DNA of 7,003 nt. Origin: an uncultured Clostridia bacterium. Its GTDB lineage: Bacteria > Bacillota > Clostridia > Christensenellales > Borkfalkiaceae. The stretch spans positions 1 through 7,003 of the forward strand of contig CAJGDO010000033.1 in NCBI GenBank assembly GCA_904502225.1. Reading direction: 5' to 3'. The notes beneath the pieces are model-generated. The model saw nothing but the letters and a program-made list of their open reading frames with translations. It searched no databases and was not told the origin of the DNA. Shown one piece after another: positions 1-5,962 of the stretch (positions are counted from its first letter, which is position 1; every line of letters starts with the position of its first letter). Both the position numbers and the translations under genes were made by a program.

Positions 1-228
1 AGCAAAATTTACATTTTTCCAAGTTGCGTAAACCTTATTCGTGAACTTAAAACTTATCGGTGGGGCGAGGGGGAAAACCCAAGAAAAATAGATGACCACG
101 CACTTGACGAGTTAAGGTATTACCTTATGACAAAGCCTGAAAACGCACCCCCTAAAATACAAAAAACTGAAATTCAAAAGGACAAGGAAAGGTTAATCAG
201 AAAAATTATGAATGAAAGGAAAAAGTAA
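1..228 (+). CDS. terL: Terminase large subunit, C-terminal fragment (5' end outside window)
   Basis: This is the last 75 codons of the ATP-driven motor that cuts the concatemeric phage genome and pumps it through the portal. Frame 1 is open from the window edge to TAA at 226-228. The visible part is the end of the RNase H-like nuclease domain: a stretch reading NLIRELKTYRW, a loop with GEGENP, then DDHALDELRYY (visible residues 31-41). In large terminases the Asp of the D-H-A-x-D-x-x-R-Y motif is one of the metal-binding nuclease residues, and it is present. The following tail of about 25 residues (KIQKTEIQKDKERLIRKIMN) is charged and probably helical; such tails contact the portal in related phages. 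The ATPase domain lies upstream of the window. The end overlaps the next gene by 17 bases, which suggests coupled translation. The identification is firm because of the nuclease motif and the portal gene that follows. Confidence 0.9.
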   Translation, partial: SKIYIFPSCVNLIRELKTYRWGEGENPRKIDDHALDELRYYLMTKPENAPPKIQKTEIQKDKERLIRKIMNERKK

Positions 229-511
229 AAAGACAAACAAAAATTACAAAACCGATTTAGAAAACGCTTTGATTAAAAAGGCGTTGGGGTATGATGCAAC
301 CGAGGTCGTTGAAGAATATTCAAGTGATAACGAAGGGGAAATAAAACTTCTTAAAAAGAAGATAACCACAAAAAACGTGCCACCTGATATGACGGCGTTA
401 AAGTTCTTGCTTGATGAAAGCCAAAAGGACTTGACCCAAATGACCGACCAAGAACTTTTTGAAGAAAAGGTAAGGTTGCTTAATATTCTTAAAGAAATTC
501 AAAACAATTAA
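212..511 (+). CDS. Small protein resembling the C-terminal part of a terminase small subunit, no helix-turn-helix
   Basis: The predicted protein has 99 residues. It starts with a very basic segment (KGKSKKTNKNYK), followed by a helix and the motif KALGYDATEVVEEY (residues 23-36), a charged beta-like stretch (EIKLLKKKITTK, 43-54) and VPPDMTALKFLLDE (56-69). It ends with an acidic helix. Many small terminase subunits of Gram-positive phages have the same succession, ALGY ... V ... K-x-x-PPDxTAxxFxL, after an N-terminal DNA-binding helix-turn-helix. That domain is absent here: TGA at 209-211 lies directly before the ATG in the same frame, so no upstream extension is possible. The nearest purine-rich sequence (184-192, AAGGAAAGG) is about 19 bases from the start, too far for a normal ribosome binding site. 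Translation may depend on ribosomes finishing terL at 226-228. The function is inferred: a terminase partner or a domain-sized remnant. It could instead be an unrelated packaging accessory protein. Confidence 0.6.
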   Translation: MKGKSKKTNKNYKTDLENALIKKALGYDATEVVEEYSSDNEGEIKLLKKKITTKNVPPDMTALKFLLDESQKDLTQMTDQELFEEKVRLLNILKEIQNN

Positions 512-515
512 GGAG
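510..515 (+). promoter_or_regulatory. Ribosome binding site that fixes the TTG start of the portal gene
   Basis: AAGGAG lies seven bases before TTG at 523-525 and overlaps the TAA stop of the preceding gene (509-511). No ATG is placed suitably after it, so the portal gene almost certainly starts with TTG. Stop and binding site share bases, which suggests coupling to the upstream small gene. Confidence 0.85.
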
Positions 516-522
516 AACAAAA

Positions 523-2379
523 TTGAAAAAGAACAGTGAACAATTGGCAAAGCAAGATAAAAGGCAAAGCCAATACGCAGAAGACCTAATTAAAGAAGTG
601 CAGTCTGACTTTAAAAAACGCCAAAAGCAAAGGCTTGCTTACGAAAGACAGTGGGAACTTAACATAAACTTTCTAAACGGCAACCAATATTGTGAAGTTG
701 ATGCCCGTGGCGAATTACAAGAGCAGGGCAAAACTTTTTATTGGCAAGGCAAGGAAGTTTTTAACCATATTGCACCTATTGTCAACACAAGATTATCAAA
801 GTTTTCTTATATAATGCCAACCGTTTCAGTAAGACCGGAAACAGATGACGACAAAGACGTTGCATCCGCATCGTTTGCTGAAAAACTTTTAGAAAGTGCG
901 TTTAAGAAAACCAATCTTCACGACGTGGTCAAAAAGACAACCGTGTGGAGTGAAACTTGTGGCTCGGGCTTTTATAAAATCATTTGGAACAGCCTTGGCG
1001 GAAACAAGATAGGTTCATCAAACGGAACGGACGTTTTCGAGGGCGAGGTTGAAGTTATCCCCGTTTCGCCATTTGAAATATTCCCAGACAGCCTTGGCGT
1101 AGAAAACATTGAAGATTGCGAAAGTTTAATTCACGCAAAAGTCTTATCGGCAAGTGCTGTTAAAGAGTTGTATGGCGTTGAAGTTGCAGGGCAAAAAATT
1201 GACGTTCAAACTATGCAAAAGGTAAATTCTTATATTGACCAAACCGAAGGCGTTAAGGAAAACGGCGTTATAGTTATTGAAAAGTATGAAAAACCAACCA
1301 AAGAATTCCCTAACGGCAGACTTATCACGGTTGCGGGCGATAAATTATTGTTCGTGGGCGAATTGCCTTATAAAAACGGCGAAAACCAAAAGAGAAGTTA
1401 TCCGTTTGTTAAGCAAGATTCGTTTGAGCAAGCAGGTTGCTTTTTTGGGACAAGCGTTATTGAAAGGCTTATACCTGTGCAAAGGGCGTTTAACGCAGTT
1501 AAGAACAGAAAGCACGAGTTTTTAAATAGGCTTTCTATGGGCGTTATGACGGTTGAGGACGGCTCAATGGACGTTGATGATTTGGCTGAAGAAGGCTTGT
1601 CGCCAGGCAAAGTTTTGGTTTATAGGCAAGGCTCAAAAGCCCCTGAAATTATGTCTAATATGACAATGCCAAACGACTTTAACGATGAGGAAGACAAACT
1701 CTTGAACGAGTTTGTTGTGATAAGCGGTGTTAGCGACGTCACTTCAAGTGCGTCAAACGCAACCTTATCAAGCGGAACTTCGCTTGAAATCTTGGTTGAA
1801 CAAGACAATTCAAGGCTTATTAGGTCTGCCGAAGAAATCCGTGATGCTTACTTAAAAATTTCCAAACAAATGATAAGGCTTTATTCTCAATTTTCAGCAG
1901 GGGTAAGGGCGGTTAAAACGCAAGACGAGTTCAATAAGACTAAAGTTCTTTATTTTGAAAACGGCAAAAACCACTCTGACGACGTGTACCTAGAAAACGA
2001 GAACGAACTTTTATATACCAACAGACAAAAAAAGGATATGATATTCAAACTTTATGAAAGCGGGCTTTTAACCGATGAAGACGGCAAGTTAAGACCATCT
2101 GTTAAGGAAAAAGTATTGTCGCTTTTGGGGTATAAAGAACTTGATTATCAAAAGGGCTTATCACGCTTACAAGAAGAAAAGGCACAAAGGGAAAACGTTA
2201 TGCTCATAAAAGAAAATGTCGGTGTTGATGAAATTGACGACAACCATATTCACGTTGACGAGCATATTAGATACGTGTTGAGCGAGTTTTCAACCCTTAA
2301 AGAAGAACAAAAGCAAAGATTTTACGAGCATATAAGTTTACACAAACAAAAAATAAAAATTGATAACGGAGAAAATTAA
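523..2379 (+). CDS. Portal protein, P22-type
   Basis: This 618-residue protein would form the dodecameric ring at one capsid vertex through which DNA enters and leaves, and which docks terminase and then the adaptor. Its N-terminal region has the pattern typical of the P22-like portal family: helices with ERQWELNINFLNGNQY (41-56), NHIAPIVNTRLSKF (81-94), a conserved IMPTVSVRPETDDD (97-110), and SETCGSGFYKIIWN (143-156), followed by VSPFEIFPDS (181-190). The wing and stem region includes FFGTSVIERLIPVQRAFN (307-324) and SSGTSLEILVEQDNSRL (416-432). The C-terminal part is helical and ends in a His-rich segment, DDNHIHVDEH (572-581) and YEHISLH (601-607). The length is within the range of this family, below P22 gp1 itself at about 725 residues. 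The start is TTG, chosen because AAGGAG lies seven bases upstream. The gene ends one base before the next start. The family assignment rests on remembered motifs and on its place after terL. Confidence 0.94.
   Translation: MKKNSEQLAKQDKRQSQYAEDLIKEVQSDFKKRQKQRLAYERQWELNINFLNGNQYCEVDARGELQEQGKTFYWQGKEVFNHIAPIVNTRLSKFSYIMPTVSVRPETDDDKDVASASFAEKLLESAFKKTNLHDVVKKTTVWSETCGSGFYKIIWNSLGGNKIGSSNGTDVFEGEVEVIPVSPFEIFPDSLGVENIEDCESLIHAKVLSASAVKELYGVEVAGQKIDVQTMQKVNSYIDQTEGVKENGVIVIEKYEKPTKEFPNGRLITVAGDKLLFVGELPYKNGENQKRSYPFVKQDSFEQAGCFFGTSVIERLIPVQRAFNAVKNRKHEFLNRLSMGVMTVEDGSMDVDDLAEEGLSPGKVLVYRQGSKAPEIMSNMTMPNDFNDEEDKLLNEFVVISGVSDVTSSASNATLSSGTSLEILVEQDNSRLIRSAEEIRDAYLKISKQMIRLYSQFSAGVRAVKTQDEFNKTKVLYFENGKNHSDDVYLENENELLYTNRQKKDMIFKLYESGLLTDEDGKLRPSVKEKVLSLLGYKELDYQKGLSRLQEEKAQRENVMLIKENVGVDEIDDNHIHVDEHIRYVLSEFSTLKEEQKQRFYEHISLHKQKIKIDNGEN
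2368..2373 (+). promoter_or_regulatory. Ribosome binding site that fixes the scaffold gene start at 2381
   Basis: GGAGAA ends seven bases before ATG at 2381. The frame is also open from a TTG at 2360, but that codon precedes this site and has no binding site of its own. Translation therefore most likely begins at 2381, one base after the portal stop (TAA 2377-2379). Confidence 0.85.
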
Positions 2380-2380
2380 A

Positions 2381-2800
2381 ATGGAAGAAAAAACAAATGA
2401 ACAAACTTTTACTTGCACGCAATCTGCAACGGCAGAAAAGAAAACGGGCGTTGACAACGAACAAGTCTCATTAGGAAAATTTAAAGACGTGGGTGCACTA
2501 TTAAACGCTTACAACTCATTACAGTCTGAATTTACCAAACGCTGTCAGAAAATCAAAGAGTTGGAAGGCAAATTAGATGATAAAACGTGTGTTCCATCTA
2601 GCCCACAGGCTGAAGTTGCTAAAAACGACATAGTAAATAAAGAACAAGTATTAAAAGAATATTTGCTAGACGTTTTAGGTAAACAGCCAAGTGCAGTTAT
2701 TATGGATGGAGCGGGGGAAAGCGTGAAGACGCCGATAAACCGTCCAAAAACTATATTAGAAGCAGGTAATCTTGCAAAAAATTTACTAAACAAAAACTAA
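2381..2800 (+). CDS. Probable capsid scaffolding protein
   Basis: The predicted protein has 139 residues, is hydrophilic and appears largely helical or disordered. Residues 1-28 are rich in Thr, Glu and Gln and look unstructured. Residues 30-66 (core SLGKFKDVGALLNAYNSLQ, 30-48) form a predicted helix or coiled coil; the motif LGKFKDVxxLxxAYxxLQxEF followed by KIKELEGKL is familiar from short proteins placed just before the capsid gene in Gram-positive phages. A linker rich in Pro and Ser follows, and the C-terminal part ends in a basic helix, AGNLAKNLLNKN. In P22, a helix at the C-terminus of the scaffold binds the coat through basic residues, and this tail could do the same. It is much shorter than P22 gp8 (303 residues). 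No protease motif is visible. The function is inferred from position between portal and coat, composition and the motif. Start at ATG 2381. Confidence 0.75.
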   Translation: MEEKTNEQTFTCTQSATAEKKTGVDNEQVSLGKFKDVGALLNAYNSLQSEFTKRCQKIKELEGKLDDKTCVPSSPQAEVAKNDIVNKEQVLKEYLLDVLGKQPSAVIMDGAGESVKTPINRPKTILEAGNLAKNLLNKN

Positions 2801-2815
2801 AAGGAAGGAAAAATT

Positions 2816-3991
2816 ATGGCAGTTAATTTAACAAACGCAGACAGTGCGTTAAAAACATTATATTTAGATGCAATCAGTCATCAACTTGACAACAACGTGA
2901 ACCCATTTTTATCAGCAATCGCTAAAAGCACCAACGACGTGTGGGGCAAAGAAGTTAGAAAACTTTGCACCTTTGGTATCAACGGTGGCATCGGTGCTGG
3001 TTCAGAAGACGGTTCGCTTCCAAACGCATCAGGAAACAACTACACTCAATTCGTGACCACGCTTAAAAACCTTTACGGCGTGATTGAAATTTCAGACAAG
3101 GCAATCAGGGCTTCAGAAAACAATGCAGGTGCTTTCGTAAGCCTTTTAAACTCTGAAATGGAAGGTCTTATCAATGCAAGCAGTTTCAATTTTGGCAGAA
3201 TGCTTTTCGGCGATGGCAAAGGCTCACTTGCAAAGGTTATTGGCGTTGAAAACAACGCTTTTGCTGTGGACAGCGTTAGAAACCTTATGGAAGGTATGAT
3301 TATCGACGTTAGGGACGCTTCTGGCAACGTTATTGAAGGTCTTTCTGGCAGAAAGATTGCAGTTATCGATAGGGCAGAAAAGAAAATCGTTCTTGCTGGT
3401 GCAACTGTGGGCGATGCAACTTATGAAGATGCATCAATCACTATCCAAGGCTCGTATAACAACGAAATCAACGGTATCGCAACCTTGTTTGACACAAAAA
3501 GCCCAACACTTTACGGCGTTCAAAGAGATGCTAACGCTTGGATGAAACCTTACGTTAAAGAAAACGTTGGCGATATTTCAGACCTTGCTATTCAAACTGC
3601 ACTTGACACTATCGAAGAAAGAAGTGGCAAAGGCGTTAACTTTATAGTATGTTCTTGGGGTGTTCGCAGAGCGTTGCAACAACTTTTCAGCACAAACAAA
3701 ATTCTTTTCAACACTATGGAACTCGCAGGTGGATTTAAGGCAATTTCTTATAACGGTATCCCAATTGTTGCAGACAGATTTTGCCCAGAAGGAACAATGT
3801 ATCTTCTTAATACTAACGACTTTACATTGCATCAACTTTGCGATTGGCAATGGCTTGCTGATGATGATGGCAAAGTGTTAAAACAAGTTCCTGGCAAACC
3901 TGTTTACACGGCAACACTTGTTAAATATGCAGATTTAATTTGTGCACGCCCTAACGGACAAGGTATGCTTTCTGGAATTAAAGAAGCGTAA
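2816..3991 (+). CDS. Major capsid protein, HK97 fold
   Basis: This 391-residue protein is the main shell subunit. The region with SEDGSLPNASGNNYTQF (63-79) probably corresponds to the extended E-loop. ISDKAIRASENNAGAFVSLL (92-111) and EMEGLINASSFNFGRMLFGD (114-133) fit the long spine helix of the P-domain and its entry. Residues about 155-215 are beta-rich and Gly-rich, probably the P-domain strands or an inserted domain. The C-terminal half forms the A-domain, with FIVCSWGVRRALQQLF (276-291), a conserved YNGIPIVADRFCPEGTMYLL (312-331) and a C-terminal YTATLVKYADLICARPNGQG (364-383). AAGGAAGG ends seven bases before the ATG, a strong ribosome binding site. Codon choice differs from the neighbours, with many ATC and almost no ATA isoleucine codons, as expected for a very highly expressed gene. 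The N-terminus shows no propeptide of the kind removed by prohead proteases, consistent with assembly on a separate scaffold. Confidence 0.94.
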   Translation: MAVNLTNADSALKTLYLDAISHQLDNNVNPFLSAIAKSTNDVWGKEVRKLCTFGINGGIGAGSEDGSLPNASGNNYTQFVTTLKNLYGVIEISDKAIRASENNAGAFVSLLNSEMEGLINASSFNFGRMLFGDGKGSLAKVIGVENNAFAVDSVRNLMEGMIIDVRDASGNVIEGLSGRKIAVIDRAEKKIVLAGATVGDATYEDASITIQGSYNNEINGIATLFDTKSPTLYGVQRDANAWMKPYVKENVGDISDLAIQTALDTIEERSGKGVNFIVCSWGVRRALQQLFSTNKILFNTMELAGGFKAISYNGIPIVADRFCPEGTMYLLNTNDFTLHQLCDWQWLADDDGKVLKQVPGKPVYTATLVKYADLICARPNGQGMLSGIKEA

Positions 3992-4010
3992 AAAAAATAT
4001 TAAAATTAGG

Positions 4011-4041
4011 TTGCCGAGTCGATAATGGCTCGGCAATTTTT
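4011..4041 (+). terminator. Intrinsic terminator after the capsid gene
   Basis: TTGCCGAGTC at 4011-4020 pairs with GGCTCGGCAA at 4027-4036 (ten pairs, one of them T-G) around the six-base loop GATAAT. Five T residues follow (4037-4041). It starts 19 bases after the capsid stop. The run of T on one side only indicates action on + strand transcripts. It lies within the late operon, so it probably reduces rather than abolishes expression of the connector genes. Confidence 0.9.
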
Positions 4042-4055
4042 ATAAAGGGGGCTTT

Positions 4056-4724
4056 ATGCAATTAAATGAAATTATAAAAGATGCAGCGTTAATGCTTGGA
4101 AAAGAAGATATTGTTAAATACTTGGATAGCCTTAATCAAGACGAAGATTATGATGACGGCTATGATGACGAGTATGATGATTGGTATGAAGAGGAAGAAA
4201 ACTGGGAAGAAATTTACGGTGACGGCGAGTTCGGTGCAAGTGCTGGCGAAGATTCGCTTGACAAGGTAAACCTTATGGTGAACTTGGCAAACTTGGTTAT
4301 AAACGAACTTGCTTGCACATACTTACCGCTTATAACCGAAGAACAGATGACCTTTTCTAATGGCAAGGCTTACTATAAAGATTTTAAGAAAAAAGCGGTA
4401 AAAATATTAAAAGTTTATAATCTTTTTGGTCAAGAAGTTGATTTTGATGACAAAACCGAATATGTTTTGGTTCAATCAAACGGCAACCAATCTTTAATTG
4501 TTGAATATCAATATTCGCCTGATAATTATGCTTTGGAAGATGAAATAGGCTATACCGAAAAGGATATTTCAGCAAGAGTGATTGCATACGGCGTTGCAAG
4601 TGAAGTGTGTATTAGCGAAGGGGCTTTTGACCTAGCCGTTATGCACCACAAACGCTTTGTTGATGAGATTGCCTTGCTTACTATGCCTAAAAACACCAAG
4701 ATAAAGCAGAGGAGTTGGAGATGA
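4056..4724 (+). CDS. Probable head-tail adaptor (P22 gp4-like position) with acidic repeat insert
   Basis: The predicted protein has 222 residues. Such adaptors form a ring under the portal after packaging and join it to the next tail component. Residues 1-27 form a helix (IIKDAALMLGKEDIVKYLDS, 6-25). Residues 29-53 are an extremely acidic, Tyr- and Trp-rich insert that begins with four Asp/Glu-Asp-X-Tyr units. Residues 66-93 are a helix (DKVNLMVNLANLVINELACT), followed by a beta-rich part (about 94-155). The C-terminal helices carry ARVIAYGVASEVCISEGAFD (173-192) and a basic end, KNTKIKQRSWR (212-222). A closing helix pair followed by a basic R-x-W tail is common in connector adaptors of this kind. 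AAAGGGGG at 4044-4051 provides the ribosome binding site. The gene follows a terminator and overlaps the next start as ATGA. The role is inferred from position after the capsid gene and the C-terminal pattern; exact homology to P22 gp4 is not shown by sequence alone. Confidence 0.75.
   Translation: MQLNEIIKDAALMLGKEDIVKYLDSLNQDEDYDDGYDDEYDDWYEEEENWEEIYGDGEFGASAGEDSLDKVNLMVNLANLVINELACTYLPLITEEQMTFSNGKAYYKDFKKKAVKILKVYNLFGQEVDFDDKTEYVLVQSNGNQSLIVEYQYSPDNYALEDEIGYTEKDISARVIAYGVASEVCISEGAFDLAVMHHKRFVDEIALLTMPKNTKIKQRSWR
4140..4187 (+). repeat. Tandem 12-base repeat, four units, coding for Asp-Asp-X-Tyr
   Basis: Four consecutive in-frame units read GACGAAGATTAT, GATGACGGCTAT, GATGACGAGTAT and GATGATTGGTAT. 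They encode DEDY, DDGY, DDEY and DDWY (residues 29-44 of the adaptor). An acidic run, EEEENWEE, continues directly after them. The units differ at both the variable third codon and some synonymous sites, so the array is not newly duplicated. Confidence 0.85.
4708..4714 (+). promoter_or_regulatory. Ribosome binding site that fixes the start at 4721
   Basis: AGAGGAG ends six bases before ATG at 4721. A TTG in the same frame at 4715 directly abuts this site and cannot use it. The chosen start gives the classic ATGA overlap with the preceding TGA stop (4722-4724). Confidence 0.85.
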
Positions 4725-5959
4725 GAAAAAAGCAATACTTAAATTTAGAGCATTTGCCCGTTAAAGAATATGACGTTAAAGACTTTAAAAAAATAACTGA
4801 CTATGCAACCAACGTTGAGGTGGGCGAGCAAATTAAAACACCGCATATGACGGGTCAATACGTTTCAAATTTATCAGCATTAATGGTAAAAACCTTTTTT
4901 GTTGGCGACAGATATTTTGCTTACTTAAAGAACAAAAATATTTATGAACGCACTTCGGCGTTTAGGTTTTACATTGCCCAAAGCAACGTGACCGACCCAC
5001 TTATGGTTGAGGTTATTTTAAACGGCAAAAAAGAAGTTTTGATAATAGAAAGTTCAAAGGCGTTTATTATGGACAAAAACACTACCTTTAAGTTTCCTCA
5101 CGGAACGAGTGCTGGCAAGTATGACGGCAGAATTTTCGTTTCAAAACTAAAAAATATCTATTACAGCAACAAGTTTAATTTTGACACCGTTTCAACCGAC
5201 ATAGTGAACGAAGGGTTTTTAAGCGTTGAGTCTGAAGACGAAATGATTTTTGAGTTAGTTTCTTTCACCGATTGCCTATACGCTGTTTGTGAAAAGGGTA
5301 TTTATAAATTAACCATTAACGACGGCGAATTCAACTTTAAAAGGTGTGAGGTTGAGCCAATCACCATTATGAACGGAAGCATAAAGAAAATAGGCAAGGA
5401 TATATACTTTATTTCGGATAACAGACTATGCGTTTTCGACGGCAATACAGTTAAGGTGATTAGCGGGGAGTTTGACAGGTATTTACCTTACGTAAAAGAA
5501 AACGCCTCAACGGCCAACGGCTTTTATATGATAAAGACTGTGATGAACGGTGAAGAGGTATTTTTTCTTTACGATACCTTTACCGGCAAGCATCATTACG
5601 TTTGGATTGAAGAACGTGGCTCGCTTGGCGAAAACGGCTCAATGTTTTGTTCTGAATATTACGGGTTTTATGATATTTGTTATAACACCGGCACGAAAAT
5701 TTTTAGGTGGTGCAGTAAAGAGTTGGATTTTTCTTGCCCGCACAAAAAATCTTTGTTAGAGTTGAGCCTTTGCGTTGACCAACCTATGTCTATATACGTT
5801 AAAGGCGACTTTGGAACAAAAAAACTTGAACTTGAAAAAGGGTTAAACGTTAAAAAGTTAAACCTAACTTCAAGCACTTTCAAATTCACCACTATGGTCG
5901 TGTCAGAAACCATTTTAATTAAAGATATGAAATTTAAGTATAGGATTTTGGGGGAATAA
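4721..5959 (+). CDS. Probable beta-propeller head-closure / tail-hub protein (P22 gp10-like position)
   Basis: The predicted protein has 412 residues from the ATG at 4721, two fewer than from the upstream TTG. It is rich in beta strands with repeated short blade-like segments: GRIFVSKLKNIYYSNKFNFD (136-155), TDCLYAVCEKGIYKLTINDG (183-202), IKKIGKDIYFISDNRLCVFD (221-240), and FFLYDTFTGKHHYVWIE (281-297). The pattern of a hydrophobic strand, a turn with Asp, Asn or Gly, then an aromatic strand recurs with roughly blade-sized spacing, typical of propeller folds. The C-terminal 70 residues look like a separate beta domain ending KDMKFKYRILGE. No signal peptide or membrane segment is seen. P22 gp10, a tail hub between the gp4 adaptor and the gp26 needle, lies in the same gene position and is of similar size (472 residues). 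A role in closing or extending the portal vertex is therefore likely but inferred. A tail fibre or receptor-binding propeller remains possible. Confidence 0.7.
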   Translation: MRKKQYLNLEHLPVKEYDVKDFKKITDYATNVEVGEQIKTPHMTGQYVSNLSALMVKTFFVGDRYFAYLKNKNIYERTSAFRFYIAQSNVTDPLMVEVILNGKKEVLIIESSKAFIMDKNTTFKFPHGTSAGKYDGRIFVSKLKNIYYSNKFNFDTVSTDIVNEGFLSVESEDEMIFELVSFTDCLYAVCEKGIYKLTINDGEFNFKRCEVEPITIMNGSIKKIGKDIYFISDNRLCVFDGNTVKVISGEFDRYLPYVKENASTANGFYMIKTVMNGEEVFFLYDTFTGKHHYVWIEERGSLGENGSMFCSEYYGFYDICYNTGTKIFRWCSKELDFSCPHKKSLLELSLCVDQPMSIYVKGDFGTKKLELEKGLNVKKLNLTSSTFKFTTMVVSETILIKDMKFKYRILGE

Positions 5960-5962
5960 GAT

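Noticed and set aside
1277..1808. Several open frames on both strands within the portal gene (1277-1525, 1398-1610, 1620-1808)
   Set aside because: They lie wholly inside a well-supported portal gene, lack ribosome binding sites and have no recognisable protein motifs; they are by-products of its codon use. The same holds for the internal frames in the scaffold, capsid, adaptor and propeller genes.
2360..2380. TTG start seven codons upstream for the scaffold gene
   Set aside because: The ribosome binding site GGAGAA lies at 2368-2373, after this TTG and at the right distance from ATG 2381; the extension would only repeat bases already coding for the portal end.
3910..3945. Possible promoter within the end of the capsid gene (TTGTTA ... 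TTTAAT)
   Set aside because: The spacing between the two elements is too short for a sigma-70-type promoter and similar AT-rich matches occur throughout the window.
4715..4720. TTG start two codons upstream for the propeller gene
   Set aside because: AGAGGAG ends at 4714, directly touching the TTG, leaving no spacer; ATG 4721 has a six-base spacer and an ATGA overlap.
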